64,000 nt of DNA from Bombella mellum (GCF_014048465.1 NZ_PDLY01000002.1:310001-374000), one strand, 5' to 3'. Shown: positions 41,456 through 52,776, counted from the stretch's first letter. The notes: a model not told the origin generated them from the sequence alone. Numbers and translations are program-made.

Positions 41456-42892
41456 ATGGCTGGGACACTGGGCATCGGCATCATCACCTACAACCGCAAG
41501 GACACTCTCAGAGGTGTTGTTGACAGCATCCTGCGCCACACCAGCACGGATTTTGAGTTTGTCGTGGCGGATGACGGGTCCACGGATGGCACGCCCGACC
41601 TGCTGAGACAGCTGAATGTCCCCTGCATCACCGGGCGCAACAAGGGCATTTCATGGAACCGCAACCGCATCCTCTGGTACCTGAAGGAAGAGAAGCGGTG
41701 CGACTGGATCATCATTCTGGAAGATGACTGCTTCCCTACCGTCTTCGGCTGGGAACGCCCCTGGATCGACGCCATCGAGCGTTACGGCCATGTCAACTTC
41801 ATGCCGGAACTCACCATCGAGATCGACAATGACATCTCCTCCGGCCGTGGCACCCCCGAGGACCCTTTCATCGCTCCCATGCATCAGGCCTTCTGCATCG
41901 GGTATCACGCCAAGGCCCTCTCCTATGTCGGGTATCTGGACACCCGGTTTGAAAAATACGGGGAAGAGCATGTCGAGCACACACAGCGTTTCCTGCGGGC
42001 CGGCTATGGCGGACTGTCCCAGCATCTCAGCCCCGAGCGTGGGCAGCTTTTCTACCTGAGAGGCGGGCTTGATACCCTGCCCTCCCACAGCCACGGCAGC
42101 CATGAGCTGGCCATGCGCAACAAGACCATACACGACGCCATCCGCCACGAACCGCTCTACCGCCACCCCTGGCGGAATGATGAGGAGATGTTCGAGTTCC
42201 GGGAAGAGATCGCCCGGGTCCTGCCCGGTCCCGCTCCCGAGCCGGAAGGCGAGCCGCAGCTCTTTGACAGCATCATCTCGCTGGGCGGCGACGAGCTTGT
42301 CAATCAGGCCATCAGGAACCATTTCGGACGCCCCGGCCCCGGTCTCTTTGACCAGTTCATCGCCCCGTTCCACACGCTGGTCTCACTGTTCCGGCATGAC
42401 TTTTCCGGCCTGCTCTCCACGAACTGCCTCTACGGCTATCATGATGCCCTGCGCTGCCGTGACACGCTGCTCATCTACCATAACTGTCTGGAAAAACAGC
42501 CCGGAGAACATGCGTCCGTGGAAATGTTCCACGCCCAGCTTCCTCTTCTCCGCCACCGTTTCCACACCATGATCCAGGAAATTGACAGCCTCTGTCACCG
42601 GTCACGGCGGGTCCTCTTTGTCCGCAGCTGGCGGGACGGCTTCCTGTATGCCGGGCAGCACCGCCCCGCCCATGTCGCCAGTGTCGACTTCCAGGCTCTG
42701 GTGGATGCCCTGGCGGCCCGTTATCCCTCGCTGGATTTCAGGGTCATGTTCGTCAATTTCGGCAAAGCCCATGCGACCGACAGCCGCATGATGTTCGCCA
42801 ATACGGACACCCCGGATACATGCCCCAGGGACGAGGAACTGGCCGGATGGAGCCGCCTGTTCTCGACCTACAGGATCGGCCTGCACACCTGA
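41456..42892 (+). CDS. GT2 glycosyltransferase fused to a DUF1796-like domain
   Basis: Residues 1-235 are a GT2 family catalytic domain: GIGIITYNRKDTLRGVVDSI, VVADDGSTDGTPDLL, and the metal motif WIIILEDDCFP (89-91). From about residue 269 a second domain begins FDSIISLGGDE and continues with LFDQFIAPFHTLVSLF and RRVLFVRSWRD. This resembles DUF1796 (putative papain-like peptidase family, PF08795), but the position where that family has Asn-Cys holds Asp-Glu, so protease-like catalysis is unlikely. The ATG has GAGG about seven bases upstream. It probably forms an operon with the GT8 gene before it. Confidence 0.75.
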   Translation: MAGTLGIGIITYNRKDTLRGVVDSILRHTSTDFEFVVADDGSTDGTPDLLRQLNVPCITGRNKGISWNRNRILWYLKEEKRCDWIIILEDDCFPTVFGWERPWIDAIERYGHVNFMPELTIEIDNDISSGRGTPEDPFIAPMHQAFCIGYHAKALSYVGYLDTRFEKYGEEHVEHTQRFLRAGYGGLSQHLSPERGQLFYLRGGLDTLPSHSHGSHELAMRNKTIHDAIRHEPLYRHPWRNDEEMFEFREEIARVLPGPAPEPEGEPQLFDSIISLGGDELVNQAIRNHFGRPGPGLFDQFIAPFHTLVSLFRHDFSGLLSTNCLYGYHDALRCRDTLLIYHNCLEKQPGEHASVEMFHAQLPLLRHRFHTMIQEIDSLCHRSRRVLFVRSWRDGFLYAGQHRPAHVASVDFQALVDALAARYPSLDFRVMFVNFGKAHATDSRMMFANTDTPDTCPRDEELAGWSRLFSTYRIGLHT

Positions 42893-42905
42893 GAAACACC
42901 CGATC

Positions 42906-44009
42906 CTAAAGACCCGTCAGATGACGCCACGCATGAACGTCCTCTGACAGGGTCCCCAGCATCTGGCCCACGATGTAATGCGCCACGGCACATTCATTGA
43001 ACAGGGCGTGATAACGCTGCCACCCCGCCCGGGCGGCTTCCCTGCGGGCCTTCGGGGCCTTGTGATACTGGCCGATCAGCTCGACAAGTTCATCCAGACT
43101 GCTGAAGAAGACCATCTCCTGATCGGAGAACAGGCAGTCATACCCCGTCTGACGCTCCATGAAGACGAGCTGCCCGTTCCCGATCATCTGGGCCAGACGG
43201 TCGGAACTGTACAGATAATGATCCGCCCGGCGGCTGATGTTCAGGCCCATGGCCGTCTGCTCCAGCAGGGCAGCATAGGCGGCCCCGCTGACATAAGGCT
43301 GCCCTCTCACCCCGGCATAAGCAAAACGCACCGAAGGCGGGAGCCGCTCCTCCAGAAGCTCACAGAATTCGTCCATGTGCCATTCCTGCCCACAGATGGT
43401 CCTCAAACGGACCGGGTTTCCACAGGAATAGAAAATGTCGGCCTCGGGACAGGCCAGGGCGAACACCTGCCCTCTCTCGACGCTGCGATCCACGGGGTTG
43501 GGCAGGAAAGCCACCCGCCCCCTGTCTCCCACCACCTGCCGCACGACCGGCCCTGCCGTGGAAATGAAGCTGATGTCCACGACCTGATGGCGGGCCGCAA
43601 AATCCGCCGCATTCTCCTCAACAAACAGGGCATCAACATTCCACTGGGCAACGGTCATGCCCGGCTGCTGCTGACGCAGCTCTTCGATGACGGAAGGAGG
43701 AATCATGTAGCCATGCCCCAGCAGCAGGATATCCGGCGCAGTGAACGCCAGAAACTCCTTCAGGGCACGAAAGAGATGATGACGCCCCATGTTGCGGCTG
43801 CCGAACAGGCTACCGGCACGGGCAACGTCCCTGTAGGAAAAATCAATGACGTGATGGCCATTCCGTATCAGCCCGTTGGAGAGCTTGCCTCCCACGCTGA
43901 ACTGGCTTGGAGCCTTCCTCTTCAGGCTGAAGAAAAAGTCCCCGACATGAACGATCTTCAGCGGGCGGGATGTCTGCCATTCTCTCCCATGCCAGAGACC
44001 ATCAACCAT
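42906..44009 (-). CDS. Glycosyltransferase of the CgeB/GT1-like group
   Basis: A GT-B fold transferase with two Rossmann-like halves. The N-terminal part has KIVHVGDFFFSLKRKAPSQF and GGKLSNGLIRNGH; the C-terminal part has IFYSCGNPVRL, MGLNISRRADHYLYSSDRL and GNGQLVFMER, matching the Glyco_trans_1_2 pattern found in CgeB-like proteins. Length about 367 aa, no signal peptide. The ATG at 44009 is used; a GTG at 44018 is possible. It is convergent with the preceding GT2 gene (13 bp apart) and follows the coiled-coil gene at 44082 on the same strand. Confidence 0.75.
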   Translation of the reverse strand: MVDGLWHGREWQTSRPLKIVHVGDFFFSLKRKAPSQFSVGGKLSNGLIRNGHHVIDFSYRDVARAGSLFGSRNMGRHHLFRALKEFLAFTAPDILLLGHGYMIPPSVIEELRQQQPGMTVAQWNVDALFVEENAADFAARHQVVDISFISTAGPVVRQVVGDRGRVAFLPNPVDRSVERGQVFALACPEADIFYSCGNPVRLRTICGQEWHMDEFCELLEERLPPSVRFAYAGVRGQPYVSGAAYAALLEQTAMGLNISRRADHYLYSSDRLAQMIGNGQLVFMERQTGYDCLFSDQEMVFFSSLDELVELIGQYHKAPKARREAARAGWQRYHALFNECAVAHYIVGQMLGTLSEDVHAWRHLTGL

Positions 44010-44081
44010 TCCGGACACCCCGCCATCCCTGCTGTCAGATCCTTTCCATGACCGGGAGTGCCGCCGTCGGTACGCTGCCGG

Positions 44082-44684
44082 TCAGTCCGTCCACCATTGC
44101 ACAGGTGTCGGCTCCTGACCATCATCATCTGCATCGGCGGCCACCGTCTTCAGTCTGGCGGAGGCAGCCACACGGCGGCTCTTCTGCTCCCGGACCTGAT
44201 GCAGCTCCGCCCGAAGGCGCAGGATGCTGTCATCACGCTGCTGGATGGCCTTCCTGCCCTCTTCCACCTGAAGGCGCAGATGGGTCATCTGCGTATTCAC
44301 GGCACGGATGCGCTCATTCAGGACCGCCAGTTCAGTTTCCGCATCATGCGCCCGACGCCGCTCCCTCTGGAGGCTCTGTTTCAGCCTCTCCTGCTCCTGC
44401 CCGACCTCCGCCGTGACGACCGCCCGGCCCGCATTCCTCTTCTGGGAGGGACGGCCAAGAGACTGATGCTCCACGACGACCGTGTCATCTCCGGCAAAAC
44501 GACGGCGACGAACCGTTGGCTGGAGGGGCCTTCCACGGGTGGCGGAACGCCCCCTGCCACCCTGGCCATGATGTGGCGGAGCGTTCAGGCCATCACCGGC
44601 CGCCACTCCCTTCCTGCTGCCCATTCCCATCCTGTCCAATGCTTCACGGAGGGAATGTTCATTCAGATAAGACTCATCCTGCAT
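44082..44684 (-). CDS. Hypothetical coiled-coil protein
   Basis: No known family is recognised. The first 100 residues are basic and Gly/Arg-rich (RRRRFAGDDTVVVEH near residue 58). Residues about 95-170 form a strongly predicted coiled coil (EQERLKQSLQRERRRAHDAE onward). The protein ends with an acidic stretch and PVQWWTD, a short aromatic tail that looks like a conserved motif. The start is uncertain because no Shine-Dalgarno precedes the ATG at 44684. It is followed on the same strand by the CgeB-like GT, suggesting an operon. Confidence 0.65.
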   Translation of the reverse strand: MQDESYLNEHSLREALDRMGMGSRKGVAAGDGLNAPPHHGQGGRGRSATRGRPLQPTVRRRRFAGDDTVVVEHQSLGRPSQKRNAGRAVVTAEVGQEQERLKQSLQRERRRAHDAETELAVLNERIRAVNTQMTHLRLQVEEGRKAIQQRDDSILRLRAELHQVREQKSRRVAASARLKTVAADADDDGQEPTPVQWWTD

Positions 44685-44934
44685 TTTCTATAATTCAACA
44701 ATCGTAACAAAGCGACACAACACGAAACCTGACTCTCTTCTGCTCCCGAACACCCTCTCCTCTTTCACCATGAAAATGAAATGGAGAGGATATTTGTAGA
44801 AAAAGACAGAATGACAGGCTTTTTACTCCCGATGACTATGTTCTGTATCACACTATCAAGAAACCGTCAAAATCATGACAGGAGCATGGTCCATGAAGAA
44901 CTGTTCTTTTTATCTCTGTTTATCCTTCTGAAAT
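44685..44934. other. Intergenic region without a recognised gene
   Basis: AT-richer than its surroundings. It separates two minus-strand genes and should hold the promoter of the coiled-coil gene. TTATAG occurs about ten bases before that gene's ATG, which would leave almost no leader, so the promoter is not assigned. An open frame on the plus strand (44781-45065) has no supporting features. Confidence 0.4.
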
Positions 44935-45489
44935 TCAATGATTCTTTAGCCCATTTCCCTGCACCCGGCTCCGCTCCAGCAGCTCGAGCATGGCTCCCGC
45001 CAGAGTTTTCATATCTGCCGTGCTTCCATTTTTCTTTGCATCCGCCAGTGCAGTTCTTTCCTTGACCGTAGAAGCATGCATCAGCGCATACAGGAACTTC
45101 CTGTTGAAAGAACGGCCATACAGTCTGCCCAGTGTCGCCAGCTGTTTCTTCTCGGCATCAGACTGCGTGTCCGCCAGTGAAAGCGTATAGATGCCTGCCA
45201 TCTTCTGGGCGGCCGTATATGTCTTGTCGTAATCCTTGACCTGCTGGGCCGCAAATCCCTTGATCAGCCCATCATCACTATGCAGGGCCGCCAGATCGGT
45301 CATGGCCTTCATGTAGGCGGAACGGGCACTGATCTGCTGCAGAAGGCACGCATCCCCGGCCGCCAGTTTCGGCGTCGGCGGAGAGACCGGCCCCTTGGGC
45401 AGCGGCGGCACCGGTGGTGCCGGTGGCGGGGTGAGACCACAGCCTCCCAGGGACAGGAACACGGCACAGGCCACATAACGCACTTTCAT
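44935..45489 (-). CDS. Putative lipoprotein of unknown function
   Basis: Signal peptide with lipobox LGGC (Cys17), then a Pro-rich stretch (PPPAPPVPPLPKGP) that could span the periplasm. A helical domain of about 140 residues follows and resembles DUF4142-type proteins: SARSAYMKAMTDLAALHSDD, QVKDYDKTYTAAQKMAGIYT. AGAGGG seven bases before the ATG supports the start. Function unknown; an envelope location is well supported. Confidence 0.75.
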   Translation of the reverse strand: MKVRYVACAVFLSLGGCGLTPPPAPPVPPLPKGPVSPPTPKLAAGDACLLQQISARSAYMKAMTDLAALHSDDGLIKGFAAQQVKDYDKTYTAAQKMAGIYTLSLADTQSDAEKKQLATLGRLYGRSFNRKFLYALMHASTVKERTALADAKKNGSTADMKTLAGAMLELLERSRVQGNGLKNH

Positions 45490-45557
45490 ACGGCTTCCCT
45501 CTTCTCATCTTCCCAGACAACTGGAACAATGACCCCCGACTTTCACCAAGCCGGGTT

Positions 45558-45995
45558 ATGATCAACATGCTGCCCCATGACAGACCAGTTTCCTCCCGCA
45601 CGGGCACCTGCCTGAAAGCCCTCTTTGCCCTCGGGGCTGTCTATGCAGGTCTGGCCGTGGCCTGTCAGGCCGCCGCCACGCACCTGCCGGACGTCCATTT
45701 TCCCGTCCCCGGTGGTCGGCAGATGATGCACATGGCCGCCGACATCGCCCTCTGGCACGGCATCGCCCTGTGCGCCCTGACCCTGGGGAGCAGACAGCTC
45801 CACCCCCTGCGCCTCGTCATCGGCTGCATCGGGCTGGCCACGGGCACGGCCCTTTTCAGCATTCCCGTCACACTGCACGGATTCGGCATCCTGTTCCCGG
45901 CCCGGCTGGCTCCCTCCGGCGGCACCCTGATCATCCTGTCATGGTTCTGCGTCGCCTCGGCGGCCCTTTTCCGCTCCCGGCGGTCCCGGCCTTAA
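45558..45995 (+). CDS. DUF423-like small membrane protein
   Basis: Four hydrophobic segments in 145 residues: LKALFALGAVYAGLAVA, ADIALWHGIALCALTLG, LVIGCIGLATGTALFS and GGTLIILSWFCVASAALF. The fit is with DUF423 inner-membrane proteins (conserved APSGGT and the preceding GIL-F), whose role is unknown. The stop codon overlaps that of the convergent gene at 45992 (shared TTAA). An ATG at 45567 is an alternative start. Confidence 0.72.
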   Translation: MINMLPHDRPVSSRTGTCLKALFALGAVYAGLAVACQAAATHLPDVHFPVPGGRQMMHMAADIALWHGIALCALTLGSRQLHPLRLVIGCIGLATGTALFSIPVTLHGFGILFPARLAPSGGTLIILSWFCVASAALFRSRRSRP

Positions 45996-46318
45996 CGCCG
46001 GAACTGCCGCAGGAACCACAGCCCCAGAATCTGGATCAGCAGGGCCAGACAGAAGCAGGACAGGACAATGCCCACCAGAATCAGCTGCTCACGTCCCAAG
46101 GCCGTCTCGACATGGAACAGGCCATAAAGCCGCTGCCAGACCGAAGTGCCCACGACATGCTGCATGAGGCGGGTGGCCGGAGGATAGAATCGGACCAGCA
46201 CGAGAAAGATGAACGTAAGCCCGAGCAGAACGACCATCCGTCCCAGCGTCGACAGGACTGATATCTCCTTCCGTGAAGAGTTGGAAAAAATTGGCCGTTT
46301 CCGTTTCACCACAAGCAC
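45992..46318 (-). CDS. Hypothetical membrane protein
   Basis: Two strongly hydrophobic segments (RMVVLLGLTFIFLVLVRF and LILVGIVLSCFCLALLIQI) flank a soluble loop. The N-terminus is basic. No family is recognised. The start is unclear: an AAGGA precedes a GTG at 46318 and others just after it, and the frame is open to a TTG at 46372. It converges on the DUF423-like gene with overlapping stop codons. Confidence 0.55.
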   Translation of the reverse strand: MLVVKRKRPIFSNSSRKEISVLSTLGRMVVLLGLTFIFLVLVRFYPPATRLMQHVVGTSVWQRLYGLFHVETALGREQLILVGIVLSCFCLALLIQILGLWFLRQFRR

Positions 46319-46475
46319 ACCATCCTTCTTAGATCGAGTGCATACCCTAATCAGGAGATTGCCGGTTATCAAGAACAGCTCACTCAGTGTGCCTCTTTTA
46401 ACGTCATATTGTTACCTTTCAGCTAATGATGGAAAGAAATCTTTTCCGCAATCCATCCCACAGGAGACATGCCTC

Positions 46476-46991
46476 ATGCGTTTTCCTCTTTCCGCCCTTG
46501 CCCTCATCGGCCTGATGACCTGCCTGCCCGCCAGGGCGGCCCCGACAGCACCCGCTCCCCTGCCGGACATCAGCAGAATGACCACCATCACTCCCGCCCA
46601 TGAGCCTTACCCACCGGCTGACCTGGCCGCCAAACAGGTTCATGAAGCCTTCCTGACCGCTGCCAGAACCAACCGGCGTGTCCTTCTGGATTTCGGAGGG
46701 AACTGGTGCCCGGACTGCCGCATTCTTGCAGGCATCTTTGCCGTTCCCTCCGTCAGCCAGTGGCTGGACGAGCATTTCGTGATCGTCCCCGTCAATGTCG
46801 GGCATCTTGATACCAACATGGAGCTGGCCCAGCAGTACGGCGTGACCATCAAGGCCGTCCCGACGGTCCTGATCCTCACGCCCCAGGGCCGCCTGCTGAA
46901 CCCTGATGGCACCCTCGCCCTCGGTTCGGCCCGCCAGATGGCTCCACAATCCGTCATCACCCTGCTGAATGAGTGGAACCAGCGTCCCTGA
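46476..46991 (+). CDS. Secreted thioredoxin-like protein
   Basis: Signal peptide (MRFPLSALALIGLMTCLPARA) followed by a thioredoxin fold with the active-site motif WCPDC (Cys78 and Cys81) in DFGGNWCPDCRILAG, and the cis-proline in KAVPTVLIL. Probably a periplasmic dithiol reductase or a protein thiol chaperone. AGGAGA eight bases before the ATG fixes the start; the open frame upstream to 46209 is not used. The CxxC with a preceding FGGNW places it in the DUF255/thioredoxin_7-like group. Confidence 0.86.
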   Translation: MRFPLSALALIGLMTCLPARAAPTAPAPLPDISRMTTITPAHEPYPPADLAAKQVHEAFLTAARTNRRVLLDFGGNWCPDCRILAGIFAVPSVSQWLDEHFVIVPVNVGHLDTNMELAQQYGVTIKAVPTVLILTPQGRLLNPDGTLALGSARQMAPQSVITLLNEWNQRP

Positions 46992-47040
46992 AAATGAAGG
47001 GAGCCACTCTTTGCCAGAGGAGGAATGGCTCCCGTCTCTG

Positions 47041-48245
47041 TCAGTCCGTGATTCCCTGCACGAAGCCTGCCAGCCGTCGGCAGGCTTCTTCCAGCTCTTC
47101 GTCAGATGCCGCAAAGGACAGACGCAGATGCGGCCCATAACCGAAGGCTGAACCCGGTACGGTCGCCACATGAGCCTCCTCCAGCAGGGCCTCCGCAAAG
47201 GCCACGTCATCACCCAGCAGACGTCCCCCGGCAGACTTCCGCCCGATCAGGGCAGACAGCCCCGGATAGGCATAGAAGGCACCCTGCGGCAGGGCGCAGC
47301 TCAGCCCCTCGATCCGCCTCAAGGCATCAACCACAAGCCCACGCCGCCGTTCGTAGGTCTCACGCATGGCCCGGACCGCGGCAACATCCTCTTTCAGAGC
47401 TGCCACAGCACCGCCCTGCGCCAGCGTGCAGATGCCTGATGTCGTATTGCCCTGCACCTTGATCATCGCCCTGATGAGGGGCACCGGGCCGCAGGCAAAC
47501 CCGACCCGCCAGCCTGTCATGGCATAAGCCTTGCTCATGCCATTGATGATGAGGATACGGTCGGCAAGGTCCGGGGCGACATTGAGCAGGGAGAGATGAT
47601 GCCTGCCATCAAAGGTCAGGTGCTCATAAATCTCATCACTCATCACCATGACATGCGGAGCTTCCCGCAGGACGGCAGCAATGGCCTCCAGATCGTCCCG
47701 CTCCAGAATGGCACCGGTCGGATTGTTGGGGAAATTCAGCACGAGCCAGCGGGTCCGGGGCGTGATGGCCTTGCGGATGGCCTCGGCCCGGGGCCGGAAA
47801 CCGTCCTCCTCCCGGCAGGCGATCTCCACCGGCACGCCACCGAACATCCGGGCGATGAGCGGATAGCTGACCCAGTATGGTGCCGGAACGATGACCTCAT
47901 CCCCATCATCAAGCGAGGCCATGAACGCGTTGAAAATGGCCTGCTTGCCACCATTGCAGACCATGATCTGGTCCAGCGAGACGTCCAGCCCGTTGTCCCG
48001 CCGGAACTTCCCGGCAACGGCCTCCAGCAGCGGCTTCTGCCCCGGAATGGGCGGATAGCCGGTATGACCAGCCTTCACTTCCGCCACGGCTCCATCAAGA
48101 GCCGCCGCAGGAGATGGAAAATCGGGCTGACCCAGAGCCAGAGAAATGACCGGTTTGCCCTGCGCTTTCAGTTCACGGGCACGGGCCGCCATGGCGATCG
48201 TCGCTGGCGTGGGCAATGTGGCGAGACGCCGGGACGGTCTGAACA

Positions 48246-48246
<1 letters not shown>
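47041..48246 (-). CDS. Class I aminotransferase (aspartate aminotransferase-like), copy 1
   Basis: PLP-dependent fold type I enzyme. The PLP lysine is K239 in [16 protein letters not shown]. The substrate Arg site is RLSFAAS near the C-terminus, and NFPNNPTG, VMSDEIYEHL and CNGGKQAIFNA are the usual cofactor motifs. This pattern is that of subgroup Ib aspartate aminotransferases; exact substrate is not certain. The start overlaps the stop of the second copy by one base (TGATG), so the two are a coupled tandem pair, likely from an old duplication. Confidence 0.88.
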
Positions 48247-49532
<1,286 letters not shown>

Positions 49533-50642
49533 TCAGGCGAGTTTCTGAAGTTCCTTCAGCACAGCCTCTCCCATCTCCGCCGTGCTGACACGGCTCTCAC
49601 CAGCAGCAGCGATGTCCGCCGTCCGCAGCCCGGAAGCCAGAACGTTGGAAACGGCCTGCTCGATCAGCTCGGAATCCGCACCACGATCCAGCGAGTAACG
49701 CAGCATCATGGCCAGAGACAGGATCTGCGCCAGCGGATTGGCAATGCCCTTCCCGGCAATATCCGGCGCACTGCCATGAATCGGCTCATACAGGGCAGCC
49801 TGCCTGTCCGACCCTTCCGGCGTGCCCAACGTGGCAGAAGGCAGCATCCCCAGAGACCCGGTCAGCATGGAGGCGAGGTCTGACAGAAGATCGCCAAAGA
49901 GGTTGCCCGTGATCATCACGTCAAACTGGCGAGGATCACGCACGAGCTGCATGGCGCAGTTATCCGCCAGCATGTGCGTCAGCGTCACATCAGAATACTC
50001 ACGCTTGTGCAGGTCCGTGACCACCTCACGCCAGAGCAGGCCGCTCTCCATGACGTTGCCTTTCTCCACGGAGCAGACACGGCCACTGCGCAGACGGGCG
50101 AGGTCGAAAGCCACACGGGCCACACGTTCGATCTCGGCGGTCGTATAGACTTCCGTATTCACGCCACGCTTCGTGCCATCCGGCAGGGTCTCGATTCCAC
50201 GAGGCTCCCCGAAATAGACGCCACCGACCGTCTCCCGTACGATCATCAGGTCCAGCCCACGCACGACGTCCGGCTTCAGCGCAGAGGCGGAAAGCAGCGG
50301 GTCGAACAGCTTGGCCGGACGCAGGTTGGCGTACAGGTTCAGCTCCTTGCGGAGGCGCAGGATGGCCACCTCCGGCCGACGGTCAAACGGCACGTCCTTC
50401 CACGCAGGATCACCGACAGAGCCGAACAGTACGGCATCAGCAGCCTTGGCCTTGGCGATCACCTCATCCCGGATGGGCACATCATGCTTCGCCAATGAGG
50501 CCCCACCGACGAGGTCTTCCGACAGGTCAACATCGAGGCCACGTTCGGCCTTCAGCCAGTCGATGATCCTGACGGCCTGCTCCATGATCTCCGGACCGAT
50601 TCCGTCACCCGGCAGCAGCAGGATTTTCTGTCTTGCGCTCAT
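49533..50642 (-). CDS. leuB: 3-isopropylmalate dehydrogenase
   Basis: Oxidative decarboxylation in leucine synthesis. [18 protein letters not shown] opens it; [27 protein letters not shown] and the metal/substrate site [20 protein letters not shown] follow. [19 protein letters not shown] is the NAD-binding loop. Length 369 aa. The start overlaps the stop of leuD by four bases. Confidence 0.96.
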   Translation of the reverse strand: MSARQKILLLPGDGIGPEIMEQAVRIIDWLKAERGLDVDLSEDLVGGASLAKHDVPIRDEVIAKAKAADAVLFGSVGDPAWKDVPFDRRPEVAILRLRKELNLYANLRPAKLFDPLLSASALKPDVVRGLDLMIVRETVGGVYFGEPRGIETLPDGTKRGVNTEVYTTAEIERVARVAFDLARLRSGRVCSVEKGNVMESGLLWREVVTDLHKREYSDVTLTHMLADNCAMQLVRDPRQFDVMITGNLFGDLLSDLASMLTGSLGMLPSATLGTPEGSDRQAALYEPIHGSAPDIAGKGIANPLAQILSLAMMLRYSLDRGADSELIEQAVSNVLASGLRTADIAAAGESRVSTAEMGEAVLKELQKLA

Positions 50643-51301
50643 GCCTGCTCTCCCTTGCCACCAATGACACTCTGCGGGCGACCCGGCTGTTTCGTGGACG
50701 GCACCCAGGCACGGGATGGACGGGCCTCGAACTCACGGATGGCCTGCTCATGGTTCTTCAGTGTCTGGGCCACATCATCCAGCCCTTCCAGAAGAACCTG
50801 GCGACGGAACGGGTCCATCTCGAAAGACATGACCTCACCATCCGGGCGATGGATCTCCTGCTTTTCCAGATCAACCGTCAGGCGGGCATTCTCGCCGTGG
50901 CTGGCATCCTCCATCAGGGCAAGACACTGCTCACGGGGAAGACGGATGGGCAGGATGCCGTTCTTGAAGCAGTTATTATAGAAAATATCCGCAAAGCTGG
51001 GCGCAATCACACAGCGTATGCCGAAATCCAGCAAGGCCCAGGGGGCATGCTCACGGGATGAACCGCAGCCGAGATTGTCCAGCGTGATCAGGATGCCGGC
51101 CTTGCGATAGGCCGGCTTGTTGAGCACGAAGTCCGGATTCTCCCGGCCATCAGCATCGTAACGCTGGCCTGCAAAAAGATGCTCGCCCAGACCGGTACGG
51201 CGGATGGTCTTGAGGAAACGGGCCGGGATGATCTGGTCCGTATCCACGTTCTCCTGCGGCAGGGCAGCGGCGACGCTTGTCAGACGGGTGAATTTTTCCA
51301 T
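50639..51301 (-). CDS. leuD: 3-isopropylmalate dehydratase small subunit
   Basis: Swivelling domain subunit paired with Leu[20 protein letters not shown] and [13 protein letters not shown] start the protein, and [20 protein letters not shown] is the family loop. [17 protein letters not shown] follows. The ATG at 51301 lies two bases after the leuC stop. Length 220 aa is near the usual 200-215, with a short extra C-terminus. Confidence 0.95.
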   Translation of the reverse strand: MEKFTRLTSVAAALPQENVDTDQIIPARFLKTIRRTGLGEHLFAGQRYDADGRENPDFVLNKPAYRKAGILITLDNLGCGSSREHAPWALLDFGIRCVIAPSFADIFYNNCFKNGILPIRLPREQCLALMEDASHGENARLTVDLEKQEIHRPDGEVMSFEMDPFRRQVLLEGLDDVAQTLKNHEQAIREFEARPSRAWVPSTKQPGRPQSVIGGKGEQA

Positions 51302-51303
51302 GA

Positions 51304-52746
51304 TCAGGCGGCTCCTTCTGCCATTGTCGACTCCAGCAGGTCCCGTGCATCGCACAGCGTCCCCGTCACGGCAGCGGCAGCGGCCATTGTCGGAGAACAG
51401 AGATGGGTGCGGCCATCAGGCCCCTGACGCCCCTCAAAATTGCGGTTGGAGGTGGAGGCGGAACGCTGTCCTGCACTCAGCCTGTCAGGATTCATGCCCA
51501 AGCACATGGAGCAGCCCGCCTCACGCCATTCAAAGCCGGCATCACGGAAAATCCTGTCCAGCCCCTCCTGCTCCGCCGCATGACGGACCAGACCGGACCC
51601 CGGCACGACCATGGCCCGTACACCATCCGCCACCTTGCGCCCCTTCAGCACGGCCGCAGCGGCCCGGAGGTCCTCGATGCGGCTGTTCGTGCAGGACCCG
51701 ATGAAGACGACATCCACCGGCGTACCGGCAATCTTCTGACCTGCTTCCAGCCCCATATAGGCCAGCGTGCGGCGGATGCGCTCGGCCCTGGCCGGGTCAG
51801 CAAAATCTTCGGGACGGGGCACGGTGCCGGTAATGGGCAGGACATCCTCGGGGCTGGTGCCCCATGTGACGGACGGACTGATCTCGGCGGCATCCAGCAC
51901 CACTTCCTCATCAAAGTGGGCACCTTCATCCGTGGCGAGGGTCTTCCAGTACGCCACGGCCTGCTCGAAAGCCTCACCCTGCGGCGCAAAAGGACGACCC
52001 CTGACATACTCGAACGTCGTCTCATCCGGAGCCACCATGCCAGCACGGGCACCGGCCTCGATGGACATGTTGCAGAGCGTCATGCGCCCGGCCATGTCCA
52101 GCCTGCGGATGGCCGAACCGGCAAACTCGATCACATGACCGGTGCCGCCTGCCGTACCGATACGGCCGATGATGCTGAGCATGATGTCCTTGGCCGTCAC
52201 ACCGGGAGCGATCTCACCCTCGACCCGCACACGCATATTCTTACTGCGCTTCTGGAGCAGGGTCTGGGTAGCCAGGACATGCTCCACCTCGGACGTGCCG
52301 ATGCCGAACGCCAGCGAGCCAAAGGCCCCATGTGTGGAGGTATGGCTGTCCCCGCAGACGATCGTCATGCCCGGCAGGGAGACGCCCTGCTCCGGTCCGA
52401 CAACATGCACGATGCCCTGCTGGCGGGAACGCAACGGGAAATAGGGAACGCCGAACTCCTTGACGTTCGCTTCCAGCGTTTCGATCTGGAGGCGGCTCTG
52501 CGGGTCTTCCACCGGCTGGGAGCGGTCGGAGGTCGGGACGTTGTGGTCTGCCACGGCCATCGTGGCATCAGGACGCCGCACCGGGCGGCCTGCGGCCCGC
52601 AGACTCTCAAAAGCCTGCGGGCTGGTCACCTCATGAAGGAGGTGGCGGTCGATGTAGAGAAGGCTTGTTCCGTCCTCAAGGGCTTTCACCACATGATCGT
52701 CCCAGATCTTGTCGTACAAGGTTCTAGGGGTAACCGGATTCTGCAT
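51304..52746 (-). CDS. leuC: 3-isopropylmalate dehydratase large subunit
   Basis: Aconitase-family subunit with a [4Fe-4S] cluster. The ligand cysteines are in [14 protein letters not shown] and [54 protein letters not shown] and [11 protein letters not shown] are characteristic. Length 480 aa. It begins 30 bp after rplS on the same strand, so it is either read through from the ribosomal operon or has its own short leader. Its AAGGAG ribosome site is in a hairpin loop. Confidence 0.96.
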   Translation of the reverse strand: MQNPVTPRTLYDKIWDDHVVKALEDGTSLLYIDRHLLHEVTSPQAFESLRAAGRPVRRPDATMAVADHNVPTSDRSQPVEDPQSRLQIETLEANVKEFGVPYFPLRSRQQGIVHVVGPEQGVSLPGMTIVCGDSHTSTHGAFGSLAFGIGTSEVEHVLATQTLLQKRSKNMRVRVEGEIAPGVTAKDIMLSIIGRIGTAGGTGHVIEFAGSAIRRLDMAGRMTLCNMSIEAGARAGMVAPDETTFEYVRGRPFAPQGEAFEQAVAYWKTLATDEGAHFDEEVVLDAAEISPSVTWGTSPEDVLPITGTVPRPEDFADPARAERIRRTLAYMGLEAGQKIAGTPVDVVFIGSCTNSRIEDLRAAAAVLKGRKVADGVRAMVVPGSGLVRHAAEQEGLDRIFRDAGFEWREAGCSMCLGMNPDRLSAGQRSASTSNRNFEGRQGPDGRTHLCSPTMAAAAAVTGTLCDARDLLESTMAEGAA

Positions 52747-52749
52747 TCT

Positions 52750-52769
52750 CTCTCATCTCCTTATGAGAG
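52750..52769 (-). promoter_or_regulatory. Hairpin presenting the leuC ribosome-binding site
   Basis: On the minus strand CTCTCAT pairs with ATGAGAG, and the six-base loop between them is exactly AAGGAG, the Shine-Dalgarno ten bases before the leuC ATG. The loop may present or constrain the site. No leucine-codon leader is visible. Confidence 0.45.
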
Positions 52770-52776
52770 CTGAAAA

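Noticed and set aside
44781-45065. A 94-codon plus-strand frame
   Set aside because: No ribosome site or known motif; it overlaps the end of a supported lipoprotein gene on the other strand.
52747-52776. A leucine attenuator before leuC
   Set aside because: No leader peptide with leucine codons and no alternative terminator stem was found in the 30-bp gap.
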